Origin: Verrucomicrobiaceae bacterium
GTDB lineage: Bacteria > Verrucomicrobiota > Verrucomicrobiia > Verrucomicrobiales > Akkermansiaceae
Length of the DNA: 53,415 nt
Assembly (NCBI GenBank): GCA_027485995.1
Contig: JAIXPW010000011.1
Location: 1-53,415 of the forward strand
Reading direction: 5' to 3'
This document shows, piece by piece, positions 24,701 through 32,120 of the stretch; the first letter of the stretch is position 1; every line of letters starts with the position of its first letter. The position numbers were made by a program, and so were the translations under genes. The notes beneath the pieces were generated by a model that saw nothing but the letters and a program-made list of their open reading frames with translations, was not told the origin of the DNA and made no database searches.

Positions 24701-26925
24701 TCGCCGCTGGTGAGCATCGGCCAATAGATGTGCCGGGTGTTCTGCCAGAAGAGACGGTTCCCGTTCCAATCGCGGTAATCGGCATTCTGGGCATTGGCGC
24801 TGATGCCGAAGAAGCTCGGATAACCGACCGGGCGGTCCATGGTCAGCGTTGAGCCGTTGAACGGTGTGGGATACTCGCCGCGGGTGGTGCAGGCGTTGAT
24901 GAATCTCTGGTGGGCGTAGTACTTCGAGATGAGACGGGGCTGGTTGTTGCTGCCGCCGAGGTGGAGGTAACTGCGGTTCCAGAATGCGGTCCACCAGTTC
25001 CGGTGCGCGGTAAGATCACCAGCGGCATTCCGTGCGGCCCGTGCGGTGGCCAACGCTTCGAGAGCGGTCTTCCAATTGCTGCTGGTCGGATAGACGCCGG
25101 CTTGGACGTCGATGGCCAGGTCGATGCTGGTGGTGCTGTTTCGAACAAGCTTCTGCGCGCCGCTGCGGGTCATGCCGACACCGCTCATCCGGCCGCCGAA
25201 AGTGCGGTTCATGATCGGATCCTGCATGGTGGCAAGCGAGTTGGTGAGCCCTTCGGAAGTGAGATTGTTGTAAAACGCGGAGGCGCGGTTGCGGTGATAC
25301 CAGGTGATGGCATTCACCCCATCGTTGAGAACATAGTCGCCCTGGTGCCCGTCCGCGATGGCCGTGGCGGTATTCAGCGTGCGCAGGTCCATCTCGTAGG
25401 ATGCCTCGACCGAAACCGGAGCATCGCTGTCGCCCGTAACGCGGATGACGGGATGGTTCGCGTCCACCCAGGCTTGCAGACGCGTCTGGCTGCCGGGATT
25501 TCCCGCCGTGATGAGGATGCGGCCGGTGGCCAGATCGAGCGTTTGGTTGAATGGTTGTCCGGTGGCGAAAGGATTGGGCGAGAGTTTCACCCGCACGCGA
25601 CCGAGCTTGATGTTGGTGTTGCCTTCGCTCTCGGCGTCCGAGCGGCCGATGTAGAACAACAGGTCTCCATTTCCCTCGACCCAGAGGTTGAGCGTGGTTT
25701 CGCCATTGCCGAGCGGCATCGATTCCCATGAGTAGGTGCTCGGGGTGGTCCAGACTTCGTTGTAATCCGCCAAGGTGCCCGGAGGCGACGGCGGGATCAC
25801 GATTTCACTGATCGAAAAATCATCGAGCATGAAGCCGAAGTAGGAATTGGCGGCGATGCTCAGCGTGTGGGTCGCGGAGGTCGCGGTGAAGTCCAGCGTT
25901 TGCAGTGCGTAGTTGACATCGGTGTTGTTGCTGCCAACCGCAGGGAGTTCGGCGAAGGCGACATTCTTCGCCGTCGGAGCGCCGCTGGTATTCACGCTGG
26001 CAGTGAGTGAATCACCCGCTGTCGTCAGATTTCTCCGCGATGCATAAAATGAAACGCGATAGGACGAACCGCTGACCAAGCCGCTGAGTTGAGCGGTGGC
26101 GCTGTAGGTATTGCCGGCGCTGCAGATGTTCAGCGCGTAGGAACCGCCGCGCGGCGCACCGAAAGTGGATGCGGAGGACATGAACCAGCGCGCGGTATTG
26201 GTGAAGGACCACCCGGGGATGGAAACCTGATTGGCAAGCCAATACCCGGTGGCAGCCGATGTGACGGAGGGCGCGTTGTTGGTTTCAAATCCGCCGTTGC
26301 CGCCCGCGACCGCTGGTGGTGAGGGAGGAATCACGACTTCGCTGATCGTGAAATCATCGAGCATGAAGCCATAATAGGAATTGGCAGTAACGCTCAAGGT
26401 GTGCGTGGTGGCGGTCGCGGTGAAGTCCAGCGTTTGTAACGCATAACTGACATCGGTATTCCCACTGCCAACCGCTGGAAGCTCGGCGAAGGTGACGTTC
26501 TTCGCCGTCGGCGCGCCACTGGTATCCACGCTGGCGGATAGCGTATCGCCCGATGTTGTCAAATTTCGCCGCGAGGCATAAAATGAAACGCGATAGGACT
26601 GACCGCTGACAAGGCCCGTGAGCTGGGTGTTGGCGTTGTAGGCGTTGCCGGCGCTGCAGAGGTTCAAGGCGAAGTAGCCGCTGCGAGTCGCCCCGAAACC
26701 GGCGGTCGAGGACTGGAACCAGCGCGCGGTGTTGTTGAAGGACCAGCCGGGGATGGAAACCTGATTGGCGAACCAATAGCCGGTGGCAACAGGTGCAACG
26801 GCGTTGGCATTGTTGGTCTCAAAACCGCCGTTGCCCCCTGCGATGTCGGCAGCGCTAACAGGCGACGAACCGCCAAACGAAGCAATCGCTCCGGCGAGGA
26901 GGAAGAGTGTCCTGGTCTTATTCAT
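21331..26925 (-). CDS. Giant DUF5703/GH95-like enzyme with binding modules
   Basis: Secreted protein of about 1864 residues. Signal peptide MNKTRTLFLLAGAIASFGGS. Two tandem copies of a roughly 178-residue beta-sandwich (GGNGGFETNN ... SIPGW ... GFMLDDF) resembling DUF642-type sugar-binding domains. Then a DUF5703-type N-terminal domain (YNEVWTTPSTYSWESMPLGN, GDLLFYIGRSDAESEGN) and an (alpha/alpha)6 barrel similar to GH95-type enzymes (RLFWQNTRHIYWPML; KIYLFPAWPEEWDVNF). Downstream: a discoidin domain (ACDADAATSWRHGAG), a concanavalin-type lectin region (QWNDLSSNSAHATAQ), and a beta-helix/C-terminal module (GHNYQLQRCDDLSGPW, RRFYRISV) nearly identical to that of the 26956-31191 protein. Fucosidase-like hydrolysis is plausible from fold and context but unproven. 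TTG 26937 is an alternative start. Confidence 0.7.
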   Translation of the reverse strand: MNKTRTLFLLAGAIASFGGSSPVSAADIAGGNGGFETNNANAVAPVATGYWFANQVSIPGWSFNNTARWFQSSTAGFGATRSGYFALNLCSAGNAYNANTQLTGLVSGQSYRVSFYASRRNLTTSGDTLSASVDTSGAPTAKNVTFAELPAVGSGNTDVSYALQTLDFTATATTHTLSVTANSYYGFMLDDFTISEVVIPPSPPAVAGGNGGFETNNAPSVTSAATGYWLANQVSIPGWSFTNTARWFMSSASTFGAPRGGSYALNICSAGNTYSATAQLSGLVSGSSYRVSFYASRRNLTTAGDSLTASVNTSGAPTAKNVAFAELPAVGSNNTDVNYALQTLDFTATSATHTLSIAANSYFGFMLDDFSISEIVIPPSPPGTLADYNEVWTTPSTYSWESMPLGNGETTLNLWVEGNGDLLFYIGRSDAESEGNTNIKLGRVRVKLSPNPFATGQPFNQTLDLATGRILITAGNPGSQTRLQAWVDANHPVIRVTGDSDAPVSVEASYEMDLRTLNTATAIADGHQGDYVLNDGVNAITWYHRNRASAFYNNLTSEGLTNSLATMQDPIMNRTFGGRMSGVGMTRSGAQKLVRNSTTSIDLAIDVQAGVYPTSSNWKTALEALATARAARNAAGDLTAHRNWWTAFWNRSYLHLGGSNNQPRLISKYYAHQRFINACTTRGEYPTPFNGSTLTMDRPVGYPSFFGISANAQNADYRDWNGNRLFWQNTRHIYWPMLTSGDYDMTEQISRYCRTILPLCRERAMAHENNPGMLLYEGTGVGGDCVFGRSIPEHLTEHRGGMTDLAILLADIYDHTRDQTLFTDTYQPWADAVVTFFEHKFPNRDAQGRILLAPSAAVETYKNSTNSAPEVGPLRRILSDLLRLDPGTLTPAQRSRYQALLASMPQPPLKTVLNQPMLGVYQTGDAGRDMIETPSLYSVWPAREAGLGRLSLLAAGRRDHGTRMVTFDGTPGSSSESGGWLYTPTVAAQLNLPQQAKFHALRNFLEPIPSTVGIGSQTISNPYPGKPRFHAFWESRFDYIPDQCHGGSTIHGFENMIVQSQGDKIYLFPAWPEEWDVNFKVHAAQNTVLEGVYRNGVLQALTVTPSSRAADVINMATAANRVRGIVGTCVADTNYLLGLPAMRDGLPAVVAATASPVTGSWFSQYGTTLNGGLAGPFVAGDWGGSMAKGNSIHLHILEWPGETLTLPPLALGRQIVGNTVLTGGTAIVTQSATGVAITLPAADRDPIDTIIRLDLNGSAEALARHQPYIGSTTSGMTASASAASGGYEAAKACDADAATSWRHGAGSGTLTIPFASPRNLNRIDVQFDNGASVSGQNISVTLEAQSPSGSWSTLWTGTSYTQILSRPLEPVQATAIRLTTDAQGVRQMDAFVEPPPYTRSDDGSTGSTTIEVPTYDALFRESLTGRSDLVKTGSGTLSLIDAATHSGATRIVGGTLLLHPPLSAPTPGFARRFDASTLALSNGATVPQWNDLSSNSAHATAQTGRPPTFIANALNGRGVLRFTGSAANTSQSLNFTRDSSIRTVFSIFRGASFLITDRDACHYHRPDDTNAASPIWAPAANGWNSPYVLNGKTWVNGTQVDGSTSPLPTSSNSGFNLITVSTAGPTWADGFNRDRIYHAGNQDQAEVILYDNTLADIQRLGTERYLRSKWFGEAPVTRILPAATALSVENTATFDLNGASQTVASLALSPGAIVNLNGGSLTIAGSSGSAVIQGSITGSGSLNNAGTLRLVGDASLSFTGTFTNTGVLDLMTWKGALPAGFINNGIVLDRSNVRVNSFLKSGNSFTVRITGYTGHNYQLQRCDDLSGPWQNIGSAQPGSGAELEFIDATGVSQPRRFYRISVNP
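25779..26846. repeat. Tandem 534-bp intragenic duplication
   Basis: Two head-to-tail copies encode the N-terminal binding domains of the giant DUF5703 protein. The same landmark (the antisense of SISEIVIPPSPP / TISEVVIPPSPP) occurs at 25801 and 26335, a shift of 534 bp or 178 codons, in frame. Stretches such as GCATGAAGCC and AAATGAAACGCGATAGGAC are identical in both, so the duplication is moderately recent. Boundaries are approximate. Confidence 0.8.
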
Positions 26926-26955
26926 GAGTGGCTGCAATGATTGAAAATCCAGTGG

Positions 26956-27320
26956 TCAGGGACTGACTGCGATGCGGTAGAAGCGATGTGGCGATGCCAA
27001 GTCAGCGGGATCAGTGAAGATCAGCTCCGCCCCGGCACCGGGCTGCGGGGAGCCAAGATTCTGCCAGGGCCCAGAAAGATCATCGCTGCGCTGGAGTTGA
27101 TAGTTGTGGCCGGTGTATCCGGCGATTTTCACCGTGAAGGAGTTTCCTGATTGAAGGATGGAACTCACCCGGACCTTGCTTCGATCAAGCACGATGCCGT
27201 TGTTGATGAAACCGGTTGGCAAGGTGCCTTTCCAAGTCATGAGGTCGAGGATGCCGTTGTTGGTGAAGGCTCCGGTGAAACTGAGAGCGGCATCGCCTAC
27301 GATGCGAAGCGTGCCATTGA
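26956..27320. repeat. Dispersed direct repeat, copy 2 (C-terminal module of the fusion protein)
   Basis: About 365 bp closely similar to 21331-21700, at a constant offset of 5625 bp; for example GCGCTGGAGTTGATAGTTGT occurs at 21463 and 27088. Both copies are the 3' ends of neighbouring genes, which points to duplication or gene conversion of the C-terminal module. Confidence 0.7.
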
Positions 27321-30300
27321 CCGTGACCGATCCGCTGCCTTCCAGAGTTCCGGCGAACGTGGCCTCATGATCGTTTCCGCTGATGAGCAAACTGGTGCCG
27401 TCCAGATGAACCGAGCTTCCCACGACTCCCCCCAAGGATTCGAGCGTCACCGTGGATGGGCCTGGATCGAAGATCGAACCCGATCCTGTCAGGGCGAGAT
27501 TCGTGCCATTGGAAAGGGCCCCGGCTTCGGCACCGGTGAAGCCGATGTCGTCGATGATCGTGTCGCTGTCCGGGCCGTTCTGTTGGGCTTGGAAGACGAG
27601 CGTGTGGGTGCCGGCTGTGATCCGGACGGCGGGAAGCTCGAAGCGGTTGAAGTCCCCGCCGCTTCCGATCTGGCCGGGCTGATAGACAACGAGCCGCACG
27701 CCATCCAGCATGACGACCAGGCCGGTGGCCGGATAGTCGGGGCGGTTGGCCGCGAGGAACGAAAGCCGGTAGTGTCCGTCAGCGCTGGCGGTGACTTCCG
27801 CGCTCATCGTGCCGTTGTTTTGCAGGAAGGCGACCTGCACGCCCTCCGGCGAGGTGCGGACCCATGGCGAATTGTTGGAGGCGGTGCCGGCCGATGTGCT
27901 GAAGGTCCAGCCTGTTCCGGCCGGATTGTATGTCCAGGCATTGGGAAGGTAGGCGGGAGTTTCGAATCCGGGATTGGGAACGGTCACGCCGCCGGTGCTG
28001 GCGGGCAAGAGTTTGAGCGCGCCGGATTCGATGGTAACCTGTCGAGAGGCATCGGTCGCACCGCCGATGAGTGAGAGAGTGCCGCTGCCGAGTTTGAGCA
28101 AGCCGCCGGTGTTGCTGGCTTGGAGCGGGGTGGCCCAGACGACGTCGTTGCCGGCGGTGTCGATTTTCACCGGAGCTTGGCTGTGGCGGATGCGGCCGGA
28201 GAGGTCGTCGGTATTTCCGTCTAACAGGCGCAGGGTTCCGCCATTGAAAACGATGCTACCCCCGCCACCGAGCGCCCCACTGCGGACGGCGACCACGCCA
28301 CTCTTGAGCACCGTGCTGCCGGTCACTTGGGATGGCAGGTCGAGTTCCAGCGTGCCGCCGCCGGTTTTGGTGAGTCCGGAGTTCCCGGCCAGTTTGAGCG
28401 GTCCGCCGGGTCCGGTTTCCTCGAACGATGCAGTGATTCCATCCGCCACATCGATCCGGCCGCCGGCGAGTGTGAGGGTGGGCGTGCCGGACGGTTGAAT
28501 CTGATGGTCCTTGCCCGCGAAACGAAGATCACCGACGGCGAAGTTCGACGTCCACGGGATGGCGGTGGGCGCGCCCGGAAAGGAGAAGTCCACGTTGTCG
28601 CCGGGGCGGAAGCGCGTGCTGACCGGCAGGCCGCCGGTGAAGTGGTCCACCGAGTCCGACCAGGCGGCGGTGCCGGGTCCGGCGTCGTTGCCGTTGCCAT
28701 TCCACGTGACGGTGACCGGCGTCAGGGCGATGACCGTGTTGTTGGCGTCCCAGACATCTCCGGCTTGCAGGGTGAGCGTCAGGGATGCGTTGGGATTGCG
28801 GACAAGCGTCACAGGATGTCCGCTGGCCAGCAGGGACGCAGAAGCATAGCCGCGGCCATCCGCCGGGGCGGGAAGGGTGATCGAGTTGGTCGCCGGCGGA
28901 GTCAGCACGTGGATGAACTCGGTGCCGTCGTCCGGCGAGCGCGTGGCGACGATGCCGTTGGCGAGGCTGTTGATGCTGGCATTGGCGGGCGTGATCCACG
29001 ACTGGCTGGGCAGCGTGTTGCAGATCGAACGGCGGACCGGTTGGATGAGCGCGCCGACTTGCTCCATGGTGGAGAGCACGCCGGTTTCCCAGCCGCCGCC
29101 CGCATAGGGACCAGCAGCCCATTTGACGCCACCGCCGGTGTTCGAATTAACGCTGGCCCGCAAGACCGTCATGCGGAACATCGCGGACGGATTGTATGGC
29201 ACCACCCAATTTCCCGCCGGTTGGGATGCCCAGAAGATGCTTCCCATTACCATGGACATCGGATTCGCGCTGGCAGGCCAGGTGTTCGGGTTCGAGGCCG
29301 CGTCGTAGGGGCCACCATAATGGCCGCCATAGATTTCCTGATCTCCGACGTCGCAACTGTAGAGGTTGCCGTAGTTGTTCTGGATCATGAGCAGATCCGG
29401 GTTGCGACTCTTGATGGTCTGCCGCAGGCGCGGGTAGTCGACCACCCGGTAGCTGTCGCCCGCGGCGCTGCCTTCATCGAGATAGAGCCCGTCGATGCGG
29501 CTGCCGTAACGGTCCACCAGTTCGCCGTAGATTTCATTGATGAAATCGTTCCATTTCCGGCGGTCGAACAGGTTCCAATTCGGATCCGCGCCACTGCCGG
29601 GTCCGCCCCAACCGGTGGCCACCTGGTCGGGCTGGCTGAGGTCATGGCCGTCGCGGGGATGCGTGTAGAGCAGCACCCGGATGCCCCTGGCTTTCACGGC
29701 ATCGATCATGTCGCCCAGCATGTCACGCTGCGTGGTGTGACCGGTCAGCCAGCGATCCATGGCGGCGCTGGGCCAGAGGCAATTGATGTTGGCGTGCCAG
29801 GCGGTGAAAACGACGTATTCGACCTGCATCCGGGCCATGTCTTCGGCAAAGCGCGGGGCATTTAAGCGGTTCGCCAGATCATCCAGTCCGGCGGGTTTGC
29901 TGCCGTCGGCATTGACCGTGACGGTGTAGGCACTGCCGCCCCAGACGTAGTGGACGAAGAGGCCGTATTTCATCCGGCGGAAATTTGAAATGCCATCGCT
30001 GGAGGCGCCGGCCAGCGCGTTGGAGAAAGGCGGAGGAACGACCAACTGCCCGCTGCCGGTGAAAGAGGCGGGATGCGTGGCCGCGCCGTAAACGCCTTCC
30101 GGCAGGGTGACGCCGTTCAAGCGCAAGCTCCGGATCGGGATGTTTCCGGGATAGTTCAGATGCAGGATCGCGCCGCTGGCGATCTCCACCAGACCGGCGG
30201 GAGGCAGGGCGGATGGAGTGGCAATCGACAGCACGCCGGCCTCGACGCGGGTGGTCCCGAGGTAGCTGTTCTGCCCGGAGAGCGTCAAGGTGCCCGGCCC

Positions 30301-31191
30301 CGCCTTGGTCAAGCCACCGTCGCCGGAGGCCCGCAGGTTGGCCTGGATGCCGATGTCGTGGCCGTCGGTATCGATGACGGCTCCGCCCGTGCCGATGTAG
30401 GCGTTCTGGCTTCCGCCGTAGAGCGTGATGAAATGCGGGTTGTCGGCGGTGGGTTTCAGCGTGCCACCGTTGAAGGTGAGCCAGGCGTCGTTGTGGATGC
30501 CAAACTCACGGTCGGCGACGCGGATCGACGGCGCGCGCAGCGTGCCGCCGTTCAGGTCGATGGCGAAGGTGACGCTGCCGTGGGTCGAGCCGTCGATGCC
30601 GTTCGTCGCGGTGACCGTGCCACCGGAAATGACCAGCCGCGCCCAATCGGCGCTGGCTGCGGCGCTGGTGATCCTGTCGGCCGTCACCGTGCCGCTGGAA
30701 ACGACGAGGTTCGCCCGGCCAACCGCGATGTTGCCCGTGATCGAGACGGTGGGCACCGCGAGAGTGAGTGTTGGATTGGCGGGGTAGTTGCCGTTGTTGA
30801 TCGCCCTGCCTTGAATGGTCAGGCTCGCGGCGCTTAGGCTGCCACCGATAAGAGTGGTGCTTGGCGCGTTGTAGCCGGTGCCTCCGAGTGTCACGGCACC
30901 GGCGGTGACCGGCTCACCGAGGCCGACCGTGCCGCCGACCGTGGAGAAGAACGCGTTGCTCGATGGCGAGTGGATCCATGCGGCTCCGGACCAGTTCGTG
31001 TCGGTGGCATTCCACAGTTCGGTTCCGGCACCGTTGTTCCAAACAAGATCCGCTCCCCGTGCGATCGGGATGGCGGCGAATGCCCCTCCAAGAAGGAACA
31101 GAACCATCCCATCACCAATGCGACTAAGCAGTGTGGGTGGCGCGGCCCACCACATGGGCGCTTTCGAACTCCGGGGTTTGGATGATTTCAT
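26956..31191 (-). CDS. Beta-helix / GH29-like fusion protein
   Basis: Secreted 1411-residue fusion. Residues 1-46 hold a signal sequence (VLFLLGGAFAAIPIARGA); ATG 31107 is a possible shorter start. Residues about 48-390 form an autotransporter-type right-handed beta-helix (TKAGPGTLTLSGQNSYLG), closely related to that of the 32121-34823 protein. Residues about 405-825 are the fourth GH29-like barrel: KYGLFVHYVWGG, FTAWHANINCLWPS, LYTHPRDGHD, WNDFINEIYGELVDRYG, DGLYLDEGSAAGDS with predicted nucleophile D572 and adjacent E573, and AAGPYAGGGWETGV. A second beta-helix follows (about 830-1080), then a DUF642-like domain (VPNPGFETP), more helix, and the C-terminal GHNYQLQRSDDLSGPW module. Fusion to an adhesin-like scaffold suggests the enzyme is held on the cell surface or on its substrate. 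Confidence 0.75.
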   Translation of the reverse strand: MKSSKPRSSKAPMWWAAPPTLLSRIGDGMVLFLLGGAFAAIPIARGADLVWNNGAGTELWNATDTNWSGAAWIHSPSSNAFFSTVGGTVGLGEPVTAGAVTLGGTGYNAPSTTLIGGSLSAASLTIQGRAINNGNYPANPTLTLAVPTVSITGNIAVGRANLVVSSGTVTADRITSAAASADWARLVISGGTVTATNGIDGSTHGSVTFAIDLNGGTLRAPSIRVADREFGIHNDAWLTFNGGTLKPTADNPHFITLYGGSQNAYIGTGGAVIDTDGHDIGIQANLRASGDGGLTKAGPGTLTLSGQNSYLGTTRVEAGVLSIATPSALPPAGLVEIASGAILHLNYPGNIPIRSLRLNGVTLPEGVYGAATHPASFTGSGQLVVPPPFSNALAGASSDGISNFRRMKYGLFVHYVWGGSAYTVTVNADGSKPAGLDDLANRLNAPRFAEDMARMQVEYVVFTAWHANINCLWPSAAMDRWLTGHTTQRDMLGDMIDAVKARGIRVLLYTHPRDGHDLSQPDQVATGWGGPGSGADPNWNLFDRRKWNDFINEIYGELVDRYGSRIDGLYLDEGSAAGDSYRVVDYPRLRQTIKSRNPDLLMIQNNYGNLYSCDVGDQEIYGGHYGGPYDAASNPNTWPASANPMSMVMGSIFWASQPAGNWVVPYNPSAMFRMTVLRASVNSNTGGGVKWAAGPYAGGGWETGVLSTMEQVGALIQPVRRSICNTLPSQSWITPANASINSLANGIVATRSPDDGTEFIHVLTPPATNSITLPAPADGRGYASASLLASGHPVTLVRNPNASLTLTLQAGDVWDANNTVIALTPVTVTWNGNGNDAGPGTAAWSDSVDHFTGGLPVSTRFRPGDNVDFSFPGAPTAIPWTSNFAVGDLRFAGKDHQIQPSGTPTLTLAGGRIDVADGITASFEETGPGGPLKLAGNSGLTKTGGGTLELDLPSQVTGSTVLKSGVVAVRSGALGGGGSIVFNGGTLRLLDGNTDDLSGRIRHSQAPVKIDTAGNDVVWATPLQASNTGGLLKLGSGTLSLIGGATDASRQVTIESGALKLLPASTGGVTVPNPGFETPAYLPNAWTYNPAGTGWTFSTSAGTASNNSPWVRTSPEGVQVAFLQNNGTMSAEVTASADGHYRLSFLAANRPDYPATGLVVMLDGVRLVVYQPGQIGSGGDFNRFELPAVRITAGTHTLVFQAQQNGPDSDTIIDDIGFTGAEAGALSNGTNLALTGSGSIFDPGPSTVTLESLGGVVGSSVHLDGTSLLISGNDHEATFAGTLEGSGSVTVNGTLRIVGDAALSFTGAFTNNGILDLMTWKGTLPTGFINNGIVLDRSKVRVSSILQSGNSFTVKIAGYTGHNYQLQRSDDLSGPWQNLGSPQPGAGAELIFTDPADLASPHRFYRIAVSP

Positions 31192-31222
31192 TTGGCGAAT
31201 GCAATTCGATCAGAAAGCAGAT

Positions 31223-31249
31223 GGGGCACGGAAACCCTTACCGTGCCCC
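31223..31249. terminator. Perfect 9-bp hairpin between cluster genes
   Basis: GGGGCACGG (31223-31231) pairs exactly with CCGTGCCCC (31241-31249) around a 9-nt loop, in the 191-nt gap between the PEP-CTERM gene and the beta-helix/GH29-like gene. Read on the minus strand it is followed by ATCTGCTTTCTG, only a weak T-tract, so it may be a leaky terminator, an mRNA stabiliser or a processing site. A separate perfect palindrome GCAAAGCTTTGC lies at 31273-31284. Confidence 0.5.
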
Positions 31250-31272
31250 GTCCTTGGATTGCCCCTTTAGAG

Positions 31273-31284
31273 GCAAAGCTTTGC
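31273..31284. other. 12-bp perfect palindrome
   Basis: GCAAAGCTTTGC in the same intergenic gap as the hairpin at 31223-31249 and about 100 nt past the PEP-CTERM stop codon. It could be a dimeric repressor site or part of a decay-protecting structure; nothing further supports either. Confidence 0.3.
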
Positions 31285-31382
31285 TTTGGGAGATGGGTGA
31301 TATGTTATTAGGGTGGTGGGAGATCGAGCGCACGACGCTTTCGCCTATTCCCAATCTTTCATGTCGAATTTTCAATGTCTCT

Positions 31383-32075
31383 TCACCGTCTCCGCCGCAG
31401 CAGGGCGAGAGCGCCGAAGCTGCCGAGGAGGGCGGAACCAGGTTCGGGGACGGCGGTAAGGCTGAAGTTGTCGATCCTGACCTGCTGGTTGAATGGATTG
31501 AGGTTCACAACGCCGGGATTGTCCGTGATCCAGCCAACATACTGGACTCCAGCCGCCGCAAGGTCGACACCACTCACCGTGTAGGTGATGGTGGTGACCG
31601 CGTTGGAGTAGAACCGCACCAAGTCAGCAGTGTTGATGGTGGATCCATCGACTCCATTCCAGTTGTGTTGGCTGCTGGTGAAACCAACAGTAAACCAGGA
31701 ACTCGTGCCGCCCGGGTCAGCGCCGACGAGCGGGGTGGTATCGACCGTCATCTGAACCGTATAGATCTGGGTGATGTCGGGCGTGAACGGCAGGAAGTTG
31801 CTGCTGGTGGGAGTCGCGACATTGCTGTCGGCATAGTCACGCTGGCCCCAGCCGTTGCTTTCGACGCCGGCCTGCCAGGTGGCGCTGGAGCTGCCTCCAA
31901 GGACTCCATTCCGGATGGTCGGGATGGTGGTTGACAATGTCTGGGTGTAGGGCCCGCCACTATTGACATTCTGCTGGTCGTTGAAGTTATCAAAATAGAT
32001 GATGGTTGCGCCATGGGATGCGCTGACCGCCATGACGGCAGAGGATGCCGCAGCGATGGTGTTTCTGAAATTCAT
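31383..32075 (-). CDS. PEP-CTERM sorting-domain protein with DDFND-type N-terminal domain
   Basis: Exported protein of 230 residues with a signal peptide (1-22) and a C-terminal PEP-CTERM tripartite signal: VPEP, a short hydrophobic stretch (GSALLGSFGALALL) and RRRR. Such tails are cut by an exosortase and anchor proteins in the envelope or matrix of Gram-negative bacteria that make exopolysaccharide; no exosortase gene is in the window. The body is one beta domain beginning IIYFDNFNDQQNVNSGG and containing SSWFTVGFTSSQHNWNG and VRIDNFSLT. It is closely related to the N-termini of the 32121-34823 and 18170-21289 proteins, so this is the free-standing form of a domain used elsewhere in the cluster. 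Substrate binding is plausible; the function is unknown. Confidence 0.82.
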   Translation of the reverse strand: MNFRNTIAAASSAVMAVSASHGATIIYFDNFNDQQNVNSGGPYTQTLSTTIPTIRNGVLGGSSSATWQAGVESNGWGQRDYADSNVATPTSSNFLPFTPDITQIYTVQMTVDTTPLVGADPGGTSSWFTVGFTSSQHNWNGVDGSTINTADLVRFYSNAVTTITYTVSGVDLAAAGVQYVGWITDNPGVVNLNPFNQQVRIDNFSLTAVPEPGSALLGSFGALALLRRRR

Positions 32076-32120
32076 GATGGGGTCTGTGTTGTGGAGTTGG
32101 GGTCGGGATGGGACAGGACC

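Noticed and set aside
23629..24852. 407-codon plus-strand open frame
   Set aside because: Antisense to the barrel of the giant DUF5703 protein; composition of a shadow frame.
28327..29865. 512-codon plus-strand open frame
   Set aside because: Antisense shadow of the beta-helix/GH29-like fusion; the sense frame carries the conserved barrel motifs.
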